Origin: DATASD01 sp035276765
Lineage (GTDB): Bacteria; Patescibacteriota; Saccharimonadia; Saccharimonadales; UBA4665
NCBI GenBank assembly: GCA_035276765.1
Contig: DATELH010000002.1
Coordinates: forward strand, 62,001 to 126,000
Direction: 5' to 3'
DNA: 64,000 nucleotides
Shown here: one piece after another, positions 24,820-32,837 of the stretch
Numbering within the stretch: the first letter of the stretch is position 1
Layout: every line of letters starts with the position of its first letter
Notes under the pieces: generated by a model
Database searches by the model: none
What the model was told of the DNA's origin: nothing
What the model saw: the letters and a program-made list of their open reading frames with translations, nothing else
Translations under genes and position numbers: made by a program

Positions 24820-24856
24820 GAACCCGTGTCCAACACAACTGTCTGCGGGTTCTTTG
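24820..24856 (+). terminator. Probable terminator after tRNA-Ala
   Basis: GAACCCG / CGGGTTC stem with a 19-nt loop, followed by TTT. Weaker than the other terminators here. The rest of 24857-24972 shows nothing recognisable. Confidence 0.45.
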
Positions 24857-24972
24857 CTGTCTGTAAGTATCTGTGCAGCGGCGCGCAAAGGCTTCCGACC
24901 TGATTAGCTCGTCCCTAGGGGCCGTGACGGGTACGGGTGGTTTCCTGGATTGCCATTTTCTACGCGGTGCCA

Positions 24973-24978
24973 CATAAT
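24973..24978 (+). promoter_or_regulatory. -10 promoter, near-leaderless (gene at 24987)
   Basis: CATAAT, 8 nt before ATG 24987; predicted 2-nt leader. Confidence 0.45.
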
Positions 24979-24986
24979 AGAGCTAT

Positions 24987-25226
24987 ATGACCAACGAACA
25001 ACTACTTGAAGACCTCAAACAATTCATCGCTGTGACCGTGTCGCAGTCAGAGAAACGGCTGCGCGCTGATATGGCGACCAAAGACGATCTGGTGCAGGTT
25101 GTCGCCCGGCTCGATACTATCCAAGACGCCGTTGCCGACGCGCTCACTCAAACCAACGAAGCCCTCGATGCCACTGTGCAAGACCATGAGCACCGCATTA
25201 CTCGGCTGGAACATCGGGCAGCGTAG
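24987..25226 (+). CDS. Small coiled-coil protein (79 aa)
   Basis: An almost entirely helical, charged protein with heptad spacing (LEDLKQFIAVTVSQSEKRLR, then VQDHEHRITRLEHRAA). Such proteins usually oligomerise; no function is assigned. No Shine-Dalgarno is visible, in line with the near-leaderless promoter. Confidence 0.65.
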   Translation: MTNEQLLEDLKQFIAVTVSQSEKRLRADMATKDDLVQVVARLDTIQDAVADALTQTNEALDATVQDHEHRITRLEHRAA

Positions 25227-25336
25227 ACAAAAGGCAACTCGCGCTCCTGTGCCACTCGTTGATAGCGACATGCAGGCTTGTCATCAACTTACCATGCTAT
25301 TATTAGTATAGTAATTGACACAAGGGGGTGTAGCAT

Positions 25337-26233
25337 ATGGCATCAGCTATAGATCGGGCGCAAATAATGGGTTTCGAGCATCAAACGGCAGAAGTTAACG
25401 GCATTAATGTCCACTATGTTATAGGTGGTTCGGGCGCGCCCTTGCTGCTGTGGCATGGTTTTTGTGAAACCTGGTACTGCTGGCGTAAGATTATGCCGGA
25501 GCTTGCCAAGCGTTTTACGGTGATCGCGCCAGATATGCGTGGTTTCGGCGACTCCGGCAAACCGGAGGGCAAGTACGATGCCCGCCTGCTCGCCACCGAC
25601 TTGTATCAGCTCGTACAGCAACTTGGATTTGAAAAGCTAGGCATCGTGGCGCATGATATGGGCGCGCCCGCTGCACTCATGTTCGCTGCCGAACACCCGG
25701 AAATGGTACAAGGCCTGGTTTATCTTGAGGAGCCGGTGCTCACCAAAGCGACAATGGCCGACATCCACGCCTTCACGCCGGAGGCTGTTCAGAATGGCCT
25801 GTTGTGGTGGTGGCGGTTCGCTTTCGCCTACGATTTGCCAGAGACGCTTCTTGCGGGCAAAGAGCAGGAGTTTCTTGCTTGGTTCCATCAACACGGCACG
25901 TTCGACCCGGGCGCGGTCGAAAAAGAGGCGGCTCGCGAGTACCTTCGCACCTTTGCCTCGACAGAAGGTATACGTGGTGCTTTTGGCGTCTACCGGGGAA
26001 TCTTCGACACCATTGAGCAAACCGAGACTTTAACCGGCGAGCATAAAATTACGGTGCCTGTTTTGGGGTTGGGCGGCGCAAAGGGCAAGGGTGACCAAGT
26101 AGCTCACCAGTTGCGCCAGGTAGCGCGTCATGTATCTGGCGGCACGGTGGAAAATTGCGGCCATTTTGTGGCGGATGAACAGCCAGAAGTCCTCATTAAG
26201 CATGTTCTATCTTTTTTCGACGACGTTTCTTAG
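25337..26233 (+). CDS. Alpha/beta hydrolase, epoxide hydrolase / haloalkane dehalogenase-like
   Basis: 298 residues. LLLWHGFCETWYCWR is the oxyanion region, APDMRGFGDSGKP the following loop, and IVAHDMGAP the nucleophile elbow with Asp (107) instead of Ser. Asp nucleophiles mark epoxide hydrolases and haloalkane dehalogenases; VENCGHFVADEQPE gives the catalytic His. A cap domain lies between. Substrate is not predictable. AAGGGGG precedes ATG 25337; an extended -10 (TGCTATTAT) lies further upstream. Confidence 0.86.
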   Translation: MASAIDRAQIMGFEHQTAEVNGINVHYVIGGSGAPLLLWHGFCETWYCWRKIMPELAKRFTVIAPDMRGFGDSGKPEGKYDARLLATDLYQLVQQLGFEKLGIVAHDMGAPAALMFAAEHPEMVQGLVYLEEPVLTKATMADIHAFTPEAVQNGLLWWWRFAFAYDLPETLLAGKEQEFLAWFHQHGTFDPGAVEKEAAREYLRTFASTEGIRGAFGVYRGIFDTIEQTETLTGEHKITVPVLGLGGAKGKGDQVAHQLRQVARHVSGGTVENCGHFVADEQPEVLIKHVLSFFDDVS

Positions 26234-26238
26234 GTGTG

Positions 26239-26724
26239 CTAACGCCACGCCGCGCGTGACTCGTGGGTTTGGTCTGAAGGCTTAAGCCGATAAAGCACCA
26301 AGAGACTGTTTTGGGGCATCTTGGCCTTAAGCGTTTCAAGAGTTTGTGTGCTGATATTGTACGTGATGTACAAGGTGTGGCACGACGGCGGTATTGCCGC
26401 TAGTTGTTCGGCGGTCATGAAAAAGACGTCATTGTTTTCGAACTTTTCGGTGTCAACGGCGGTGAATCTGGTGTGTCGCATGGCTGCGACTTCGTGCGTG
26501 AGCTCCATGACGCGAGCGGCAGTAAGCGTGCTGGAACGCTCGTGTTCGGCTTGCCGGACGATCTTGTACCACTGTTTTGTGGTAGCCGAAAGCATACCAT
26601 CGGGCTTCTCGGTAAGGATGATTGCCGTGCCCCGCAACTGTCTCGCATATAAATGATGGGCGATGTCCCAAGAAATCGGCGTGGTTCTGCTAACAGCACG
26701 CTCCTCAACGTAACAACCAGCCAT
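26239..26724 (-). CDS. Hypothetical protein (161 aa), overlaps zinc-ribbon gene
   Basis: A soluble protein starting MAGCYVEERAVSRTTP. The open frame extends back to 26964 but that part is the wrong frame of the upstream gene. The ATG at 26724 has GAGGA 6 nt upstream and lies 20 bp inside the 3' end of the zinc-ribbon gene, so the two are likely translationally coupled. The C-terminal half alternates strand and helix (HTLYITYNISTQTLETLKAK). No family was recognised. Confidence 0.68.
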   Translation of the reverse strand: MAGCYVEERAVSRTTPISWDIAHHLYARQLRGTAIILTEKPDGMLSATTKQWYKIVRQAEHERSSTLTAARVMELTHEVAAMRHTRFTAVDTEKFENNDVFFMTAEQLAAIPPSCHTLYITYNISTQTLETLKAKMPQNSLLVLYRLKPSDQTHESRAAWR

Positions 26725-26971
26725 CGCTCGTCCTCGTCGGCACTTGTCCCGTAGCTTTTTCAGTTGCCTGCTCGCGTTGCTGGCTTGCGAACGCTGACCA
26801 TCCGAGTATGAATTGGTGGCTAAACCAAAAATGTCCATTGCAGGCAAAAGCTTGCCGTCCCTTGGCATCACAAAGCCCGGCGCTGACTTCGCTGGGCTTG
26901 CGCTCCTGATTACAGATGACACATAAAAGCATTGACGGTACTTCGTCATGCGGCCAGGCAACAATAGCCAT
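26705..26971 (-). CDS. Small four-Cys zinc-ribbon-like protein (88 aa)
   Basis: C17-VI-C20, C34, C44-NG-H47 form a likely zinc site. The rest is basic and Gln-rich. The start at 26971 has GAGGGGG just upstream; the six residues before it in the open frame are excluded. It overlaps the next gene by 20 bp. Function unknown; a nucleic-acid or protein-binding adaptor is one guess. Confidence 0.68.
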   Translation of the reverse strand: MAIVAWPHDEVPSMLLCVICNQERKPSEVSAGLCDAKGRQAFACNGHFWFSHQFILGWSAFASQQREQATEKATGQVPTRTSDGWLLR

Positions 26972-27024
26972 TACTTCCCCCTCAGACACTACAGAGTAGA
27001 TACGGTAGCTTAATTATCGGTTTA

Positions 27025-27060
27025 TTAAAAAACGCTACGGCAAGTAGTAGAACTTGCCGT
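27025..27060 (-). promoter_or_regulatory. Leader hairpin with U run (possible attenuator) upstream of 26971
   Basis: ACGGCAAGT and ACTTGCCGT form a perfect 9-bp stem with a 6-nt loop. On the minus strand it is followed by agcgTTTTTT, so it would terminate a transcript starting further upstream, before the gene at 26971. A TTGACA / TAACAT pair on the minus strand near 27080-27115 could be that promoter. Confidence 0.45.
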
Positions 27061-27176
27061 ATTTTGGTCAACAATCGATTGCACAAAGATGTTACATTCA
27101 AATGCTAAAAAATGTCAATGCCAAATTATCCAAAACGAAGCAAAATTGGCGGAATTGACACATTCTGTATTTATGA

Positions 27177-27192
27177 TGTGATAAAGATCACA
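27177..27192. promoter_or_regulatory. CRP/FNR-type palindrome TGTGA-N6-TCACA
   Basis: TGTGATAAAGATCACA matches the E. coli CRP consensus half sites exactly. Its centre is 41.5 bp upstream of the start predicted from the -10 at 27214, the usual class II activator position. Confidence 0.55.
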
Positions 27193-27213
27193 GCGGTGGG
27201 AGGCTAACAAAAG

Positions 27214-27219
27214 TATAGT
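27214..27219 (+). promoter_or_regulatory. -10 element of the gene at 27273
   Basis: TATAGT without a good -35, as expected for an activator-dependent promoter; predicted +1 at 27226. An additional TTGACA lies at 27155. Confidence 0.5.
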
Positions 27220-27272
27220 GTGATTGTACGGTGGAGGGCATCGCACAACAACAAGCAAGATCGGAGGCTGTT

Positions 27273-28160
27273 ATGAGTGAGCACGCGGGCTCTCGTGTTT
27301 TTGTTACCTCGAAAACGGGGGAAACAAGCCCAAAACGAGACGAACAATCACGGCAACGTAACGAGCGGACGAGTGCGGGGCGGTTGTCATTCAGGGAATG
27401 GCTTTTGCGTCATCGCCGCGGCATAGCTGCTGCTGCCATGTTGGGCGCGGCGGCCACGCCAGTCGCTTGCACGCAAGAGGTAGGCGGCATGGCCCAACCT
27501 GCTACGACGTCTTCGCCGAGTGTAAATCCAAGCTCGTCTAACACTGGCGGCGTGCCTTTCCCTTGCGGCCATGGGGGCGAGCGCGGCCTTACCTCGACCG
27601 ATCCGAATGTTAAGAACTTTACCGGACTTACTGTCGCTGATGTGGCCGGGATTTTTACAACGGATGCATACGACATCGACCAATGTAACGCACCTCGCCT
27701 TGTGGCACCGTCGCAAGAGATGAAGATTATTACGAGTGCCGAATTTCAGCAACTATCTACAGGTGATCGGCTGGTGGTGTATGTGCGGCATGAGCAGCAG
27801 GGCCCCCAGAGCGAGGGGGTGCTGCGAGGGCTTTCGAAGGCGGCAAACGAGTTGGTGCGCACGAGCCAAGACGGTAGTGCAATGTATTTTACCTGGGGTG
27901 TCGGCGATAGCTATGGCAATCGATCGTACACCGGTGTCACGGCGCCTATGCCAGATCATCCCGGCTCGCCGTTTATTCCAAGCTACCAAGCGGTTATCGA
28001 CCGCCCAGTTTATGCGGGCAGTTCGGAGCTCTACGAGATTGACCTCATGTTATTTAATGGGCCGCAAAACGACAACTTGGCGCGCCTGTCGCAAGACACG
28101 ATCACGACTGTGCTCGGTCAGTGGGCGGACCGAAAGGTGTTCACTTTGCCGCCGCAATAG
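27273..28160 (+). CDS. Exported lipoprotein-like protein, unknown function
   Basis: 295 residues. A long basic N-region (REWLLRHRRG) leads into a hydrophobic stretch AAAAMLGAAATPVAC, ending at Cys66 in a lipobox-like site (not canonical). A Ser/Thr/Pro-rich linker (about 75-90) is followed by a ~190-residue globular domain with two Cys (PFPCGHGG, DQCNAP). No known domain. GGAGG lies 5 nt before ATG 27273; an in-frame GTG at 27231 is also possible. The CRP-like site upstream suggests regulation by a CRP/FNR regulator. Confidence 0.68.
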   Translation: MSEHAGSRVFVTSKTGETSPKRDEQSRQRNERTSAGRLSFREWLLRHRRGIAAAAMLGAAATPVACTQEVGGMAQPATTSSPSVNPSSSNTGGVPFPCGHGGERGLTSTDPNVKNFTGLTVADVAGIFTTDAYDIDQCNAPRLVAPSQEMKIITSAEFQQLSTGDRLVVYVRHEQQGPQSEGVLRGLSKAANELVRTSQDGSAMYFTWGVGDSYGNRSYTGVTAPMPDHPGSPFIPSYQAVIDRPVYAGSSELYEIDLMLFNGPQNDNLARLSQDTITTVLGQWADRKVFTLPPQ

Positions 28161-28163
28161 TGC

Positions 28164-28193
28164 TTGACGCGGATAGCCATTTCGCTGAATAAT
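28164..28193 (+). promoter_or_regulatory. Promoter, near-leaderless (ABC gene at 28201)
   Basis: TTGACG, 18-bp spacer, AATAAT; the hexamer ends 7 nt before ATG 28201 (1-nt leader). Confidence 0.6.
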
Positions 28194-28200
28194 CAAGCTT

Positions 28201-28917
28201 ATGTTTGATGCGATCATTGCAAACGACCTCACGGTTATCCGCGACAGAAACATTGTACTGCAAGGTCTCCGGTTTTCGCTTGCCAAAGGAAAGGTTACGG
28301 GCTTGATCGGGCCGAGTGGTTCCGGGAAAACCACACTGATGCGGGCGATTGTAGGCGCGCAGCGCATCACAAGTGGCGGTTTACAGGTGCTCGGCCAACC
28401 AGCGGGTTCGCCAGAGTTGCGACCGCGGATTGGGTATGTCACGCAGTCACCGGCGGTGTATGAAGACTTAACAGTGGCACAGAACCTGGCATATTTTGCG
28501 GCGGTGCTCGGCCAGCCAAAAGCGGTGGTGGGCGAGGTGCTCGCGCAGGTTGGGCTGGAGCCGCAGCAAAAGCAGCTCGTGAGCACGCTATCCGGCGGTC
28601 AACGGGCACGGGTTTCTTTGGGTGTAGCATTGCTTGGCAAGGCGGAATTGCTTGTTTTGGATGAACCAACGGTTGGGCTCGACCCACTGTTGCGGCGGCA
28701 ATTGTGGGGATTATTTGGCGACCTTGCAAAAGCCGGCGTTACGCTGCTTATCTCAAGTCACGTTATGGATGAAGCCGAATGGTGCGACGATTTGTTACTA
28801 CTCCGAGAAGGCAAGGTCTTGAGCTTTAGCAGTAAGGCGGCACTTCTAAAGCGTACGCAAACGCATACGGTAAACGATGCGTTTTTGTCGCTCATTCAAC
28901 AGGGAGTGGCGGTATGA
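28201..28917 (+). CDS. ABC exporter ATPase
   Basis: 238 residues. Walker A GPSGSGKTT (37-45), Q loop YVTQSPAVYEDLT, signature LSGGQRARVSL, Walker B LLVLDEPTVGLDP and the switch His in ISSHVMDEA. It belongs to the ABC-2 drug/multidrug exporter group. ATG 28201 has no Shine-Dalgarno and fits a leaderless mRNA. It overlaps the permease by ATGA. Confidence 0.92.
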   Translation: MFDAIIANDLTVIRDRNIVLQGLRFSLAKGKVTGLIGPSGSGKTTLMRAIVGAQRITSGGLQVLGQPAGSPELRPRIGYVTQSPAVYEDLTVAQNLAYFAAVLGQPKAVVGEVLAQVGLEPQQKQLVSTLSGGQRARVSLGVALLGKAELLVLDEPTVGLDPLLRRQLWGLFGDLAKAGVTLLISSHVMDEAEWCDDLLLLREGKVLSFSSKAALLKRTQTHTVNDAFLSLIQQGVAV

Positions 28918-29657
28918 TGCACCACGCAAAAATAACCCTAGCGACAGCGCGCCGCGTGTTGCAACAGCTTTTGCACGACCCACGGACGCTTGCCCTTTTA
29001 TTTATTGTACCGTGCGTGTTGCTGGGGCTGCTGGCCTGGATTTACAGCAATGCGCCCACCATTTACAACCAAATTGGCGCGCCCTTGCTCGGCATTTTCC
29101 CCTTTGTGGTGATGTTTTTAATTACTTCGATCACTATGCTGCGCGAGCGTTCCTCTGGCACGTTGGAGCGGTTGCTCACGATGCCTGTGGCTCGTGGCGA
29201 CATTTTGTTTGGGTATGCCATAACTTTCGGAAGCTTAGCGGTCGTGCAGGCACTGGTGGCGAGCACGCTTGCCCTTAAAGTATATGGGCTGACGGTTCTT
29301 GGGCCGGACTGGTTTTTGGTGGTGGTTGCGTTGGCGGATGCCTTGCTGGGTACAACGCTTGGCCTGTTTGTGAGCGCCTTTGCGCGGACCGAATTTCAAG
29401 CCATTCAGTTTTTCCCGGCGTTTATTTTGCCACAGTTTTTGCTGTGCGGATTACTAATGCCGCTCGCCCAGCTGCCCCGAATTTTGCACGATATTGCGCA
29501 GTGCCTGCCGCTTACCTACGCTGTGGATGCCATGCAACGTGTAACTACGCACACCCAATTAACGAACGAATTATACCGGGATGTTGCGGTGGTGTTGGCG
29601 TTCGCGCTAGCGGCGGTAATATTAGGGGCGACAACTTTGCGGCGCCAAACCAAATAA
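28914..29657 (+). CDS. ABC-2 type exporter permease
   Basis: 247 residues, six hydrophobic helices in the ABC2_membrane order. RSSGTLERLLTMPVARGDIL is the typical ABC-2 family loop (E-R-x-x-G-T-L-E-x-L), and QFFPAFILPQFLLCGLLMPL another conserved part. It forms the membrane channel for the ATPase just upstream. Substrate unknown. Confidence 0.92.
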   Translation: MMHHAKITLATARRVLQQLLHDPRTLALLFIVPCVLLGLLAWIYSNAPTIYNQIGAPLLGIFPFVVMFLITSITMLRERSSGTLERLLTMPVARGDILFGYAITFGSLAVVQALVASTLALKVYGLTVLGPDWFLVVVALADALLGTTLGLFVSAFARTEFQAIQFFPAFILPQFLLCGLLMPLAQLPRILHDIAQCLPLTYAVDAMQRVTTHTQLTNELYRDVAVVLAFALAAVILGATTLRRQTK

Positions 29658-29667
29658 CAGGTAGAAC

Positions 29668-29676
29668 TGATACAAT
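29668..29676 (+). promoter_or_regulatory. Extended -10 promoter, leaderless (gene at 29683)
   Basis: TGA-TACAAT ends exactly 6 nt before ATG 29683. Confidence 0.65.
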
Positions 29677-29682
29677 AGCAGC

Positions 29683-30606
29683 ATGCCCGAAAATAACATT
29701 TCGCCACTCGATGTCCCACGGCTGCCCCTCTATTTGTATTTGACAGGCATTGTGGTGTTGCTCCTGACGGGTTGGCTGTGGTGGGCGAAAGCTTCGACCA
29801 ACCCAACGCGCGTCTTCAACGGCATGCTCGCAAACAGCTTGAGTACCATGAGCACCACGCTCAATTTGTCGCAATCGGGCAGCAGCGCCAAGGAAGCTAT
29901 TCAAATACAGTTTGGCGGAACAACTGCGGCGCACGCGGTTACGACGTTGTCGCAGAATAGCAACACCGTCACCACTGAAACCATCGGCACGCCCACAGCC
30001 GATTACACCCGTTACACCAGTATTAAGACCGGCAAGGTTGGAAAAAATGGCAAACCGCTTGATCTCTCGAAAGTTCAAAATGTATGGGCTAAAACCACAG
30101 CTGCCGAAGCTACTAACCAACAAAACATCCCTTTGTTTCAACAAGCAGTGCTCGGTATTGGATTGCCAATTGGCAGCGTGCCCGTGCCCATGGGCGCCGT
30201 AAGTAGCAAAGACCGCGCCGCGCTCCTCGCTCAAATAGCCGGCGACAACGTGTACAGCCCAAACTTCTCCAAAATGAAAAAGGGCACGGTGCATGGCCGC
30301 TTGGCGTATGCATATCCGGTCACATTGCAACCAGTCACTTATGCACGCCTGATGCAGAACTTTGCAAAAGCGCTTGGGCTGCATACGCTTGATACTTTCG
30401 ATCCAAATTCGCTCAGCGGCAAGCAGCCAATCGAGATGACGTTTATCGTGGACGCCCACGCCAAGCAATTGGTGGAAATCGACTACGCTACCGGTAATTA
30501 CAAAGAAACGTATAGCAGCTATGGAGCAGTGATGCCGGTGACGCTGCCCAAAAACCCTATCTCGAACGGCGAACTACAACAGCGGTTGTCGGTGCTGGAG
30601 GGTTAG
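29683..30606 (+). CDS. Single-pass membrane protein with extracellular domain
   Basis: 307 residues. Transmembrane helix at about 17-36 (LYLTGIVVLLLTGWLWW), then a ~265-residue Ser/Thr/Asn-rich domain facing outward. It ends with strand-rich sequence (IEMTFIVDAHAKQLVEIDY). Similar layout to many Patescibacteria surface proteins; no domain assigned. The leaderless promoter separates it from the ABC exporter operon, 25 bp upstream. Confidence 0.7.
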   Translation: MPENNISPLDVPRLPLYLYLTGIVVLLLTGWLWWAKASTNPTRVFNGMLANSLSTMSTTLNLSQSGSSAKEAIQIQFGGTTAAHAVTTLSQNSNTVTTETIGTPTADYTRYTSIKTGKVGKNGKPLDLSKVQNVWAKTTAAEATNQQNIPLFQQAVLGIGLPIGSVPVPMGAVSSKDRAALLAQIAGDNVYSPNFSKMKKGTVHGRLAYAYPVTLQPVTYARLMQNFAKALGLHTLDTFDPNSLSGKQPIEMTFIVDAHAKQLVEIDYATGNYKETYSSYGAVMPVTLPKNPISNGELQQRLSVLEG

Positions 30607-30634
30607 ACCGCGACAAGCGCGGCGCTTCGGGGTA

Positions 30635-30640
30635 TAATGA
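30635..30640 (+). promoter_or_regulatory. -10 promoter of the hydrolase/MurF-like unit
   Basis: GGGTATAATGAGG about 10 nt before ATG 30649; predicted 4-nt leader. The GAGG would be mostly upstream of the start of transcription. Confidence 0.5.
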
Positions 30641-30648
30641 GGTAAATC

Positions 30649-31401
30649 ATGCAAGTTGTTGTTGACTCTCTTTTGACGCACTACGAAACGCTCGGGAAGG
30701 GCAAGACGGTAGTGCTGTTGCATGGCTGGGGCGATAGCGCCGCCGGACTGGCTGGCTTGCAAAAAGCGCTCGCTGGACGCTACCGCGTTTTGACGGTGGA
30801 TTTGCCAGGCTTTGGCACTACGCAGGTACCGCCGACGGTGTGGGGCCTCGACGAGTATGCAACGTTTGTGTTGCATTTTTTGCAAAAGGTTGCAGTGAAA
30901 AATGTGGCGGCGATTGTCGGGCATTCAAACGGAGGCGCGGTGGCGCTTCGGGGTGTGGCCCAAGGTGTGCTCAACCCAGACAAGTTGGTATTGCTGGCGG
31001 CGGCGGGCATTCGCGTACGGGGCGGCCTTAAAAAACTAGGCTTCAAAGCGCTCGCCAAAGGTGGCAAGGCTGCCACCGTGTGGTTGCCGGCCGGGCAGCG
31101 CGACAAATTGCGGCACAAACTATATAAATCGGCAGGCTCCGACATGCTCGTAGTGCCAGAACTGCAAGAAACGTTCAAGAAAACAGTTGCGCAAGACTTG
31201 CAAGCTGATGCCGCCAAGCTTACCCTGCCGGTGCTTTTGGTTTATGGCGAGCAAGACGCCGCCACACCGGTGTGGTACGGCGAATGCTATCACGAGCTTA
31301 TGGGTAGTTCCACGCTCGAAATTTTGCCGGGCGCAGGCCATTTTGTGCATCTTGACCGGCCAGACGACGTCGTGCGGGCCATAGAGGAGTTTGTGCAATG
31401 A
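30649..31401 (+). CDS. Alpha/beta hydrolase (Ser nucleophile)
   Basis: 250 residues. VVLLHGWGDS (oxyanion), VDLPGFG, nucleophile GHSNGG (Ser93), VYGEQDAATP (acid region) and GAGHFVHLDRPDDV (His). The layout fits esterases and C-C hydrolases. It overlaps the next gene (MurF-like ligase) by ATGA, so it may act on a wall or lipid precursor, but the substrate is open. Confidence 0.85.
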   Translation: MQVVVDSLLTHYETLGKGKTVVLLHGWGDSAAGLAGLQKALAGRYRVLTVDLPGFGTTQVPPTVWGLDEYATFVLHFLQKVAVKNVAAIVGHSNGGAVALRGVAQGVLNPDKLVLLAAAGIRVRGGLKKLGFKALAKGGKAATVWLPAGQRDKLRHKLYKSAGSDMLVVPELQETFKKTVAQDLQADAAKLTLPVLLVYGEQDAATPVWYGECYHELMGSSTLEILPGAGHFVHLDRPDDVVRAIEEFVQ

Positions 31402-32837
31402 TCCGCGGACTGGCGAGCCTGTATTCATGGCGTTACCCGACGGTACTCATCTATATGCTGCAAAGCACCGAGTATCAAGTGGGGCCGTATTTGGACTGGT
31501 ACTGGCACACCACCAATTTCGCTGAGGTTATGCAACGCCGTACGCTCAAGCGCACCAAGGCGGTCCGGTTGCTACTGCTGGCGCTGCGTGCCGGCATGGC
31601 GCTCGAAGTTGTTGCCGGCCTGGTACTTTTGGCGCTGTGGCGTTGGCATGGCATGGTCGGTGGCTGGGAGTTTGGCGCCGCACTCCTCATAGCGTATCCA
31701 GTGGTATGGGCGCATGCGGTGGTGGTGCCACTTATAATAGGACGCATTTTTGTGGTGAAGCCCCGACAGCGCAAAGCGATCCGCCACGCAGAGCAAATTT
31801 TTAGCAAGACCGATGTGCCCAAAATTGCCATTGCCGGCAGCTATGGCAAAACGAGCATGAAGGAACTCCTGCTTACTGTTTTGGGCGAGGGCAAAACAGT
31901 TGCGGCTACTCCGGCCAACCGAAATGTATCGATTTCGCATGCCAATTTTGCACGTACACTCCAGGGCGACGAAGAAATTTTAATTATTGAATACGGCGAA
32001 GGCGCGCCCGGAGATGTTGAGCGTTTCACGGCACAAACTCATCCAACCCATGCCATTATTACAGGGGTTGCACCAGCGCACCTCGACCACTACAAAACAG
32101 TCCACGCTGCTGGCCAGGACATTTTTTCGGTGGCAAAAGTGATAAAGGGCGATCAAGTATATGTGAATGGCGAGTCGCCTTACACCGAAAACTTCATGAA
32201 AGAACGCTACCAAACCTACGACCAAAGCGGCGCGCTTGGCTGGAAGGTGAGCGACGTACGTGTTAATTTGGACGGCACGCGGTTTACGCTTAAAAAGGGC
32301 CGGCGCACGCTTCGTTTGCATAGCGGCCTGCTCGGACGGCATCAGGTGGGGCCGCTTAGTTTGGCAGCAGCCCTGGCAGCTGAGTTCGGCTTCTCCGATG
32401 AGCAAATCGAGGCCGGTGTCGCTAAAACCAAGCCGTTTGAACACCGTATGCAGCCATACCAATTGGGCGACGCCTGGATTATCGACGACACCTACAACGG
32501 CAACATTGAAGGCATCCGCGTGGGTACCGAACTACTCAAAGAGCTGCCCGGCAAGCGTAAAATGTATATAACTCCAGGACTTGTCGACCAAGGTGCCGAA
32601 ACCGAGGCCGTGCATGAAGAAATGGGCCGGCTGATTGCCGAAGCGCAGCCGGACACAGTGGTGCTCATGCGCCATTCGGTGACGCCGTTTATCCAAAAGG
32701 GTTTAGAAGCTGCAGGGTTCGCTGGGGAATTGCGTATCGAAAAAGACCCGCTCAGCTTTTATAATAATTTGTCGCTGGTCGTGGCCGCGGGCGACTTGGT
32801 GCTCATGCAAAACGACTGGACGGATAATTACCACTAG
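31398..32837 (+). CDS. MurF-type Mur ligase with N-terminal membrane domain
   Basis: 479 residues. Residues 1-120 have two or three hydrophobic helices (LLLLALRAGMALEVVAGLVLLAL, AALLIAYPVVWAHAVVVPLIIG) and replace the usual UDP-MurNAc-binding N-domain of MurF. The Mur ligase core begins with IAIAGSYGKTS (P-loop, 147-153) and continues with ATPANRNVSISHANF, EYGEGAPGDVERF and GVAPAHLDHYKTV. The C-domain has IDDTYNGNIEGIRVG. Mur ligases couple ATP to amide bond formation; MurF adds D-Ala-D-Ala to the stem peptide. Here the enzyme appears membrane-tethered, so its partner could be a lipid-linked precursor. It overlaps the hydrolase by 4 bp. Confidence 0.78.
   Translation: MIRGLASLYSWRYPTVLIYMLQSTEYQVGPYLDWYWHTTNFAEVMQRRTLKRTKAVRLLLLALRAGMALEVVAGLVLLALWRWHGMVGGWEFGAALLIAYPVVWAHAVVVPLIIGRIFVVKPRQRKAIRHAEQIFSKTDVPKIAIAGSYGKTSMKELLLTVLGEGKTVAATPANRNVSISHANFARTLQGDEEILIIEYGEGAPGDVERFTAQTHPTHAIITGVAPAHLDHYKTVHAAGQDIFSVAKVIKGDQVYVNGESPYTENFMKERYQTYDQSGALGWKVSDVRVNLDGTRFTLKKGRRTLRLHSGLLGRHQVGPLSLAAALAAEFGFSDEQIEAGVAKTKPFEHRMQPYQLGDAWIIDDTYNGNIEGIRVGTELLKELPGKRKMYITPGLVDQGAETEAVHEEMGRLIAEAQPDTVVLMRHSVTPFIQKGLEAAGFAGELRIEKDPLSFYNNLSLVVAAGDLVLMQNDWTDNYH

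Noticed and set aside
24740..24973. Minus-strand ORF across tRNA-Ala containing YRDSNPGP
   Set aside because: This motif is a well-known translation artefact of antisense tRNA sequence.
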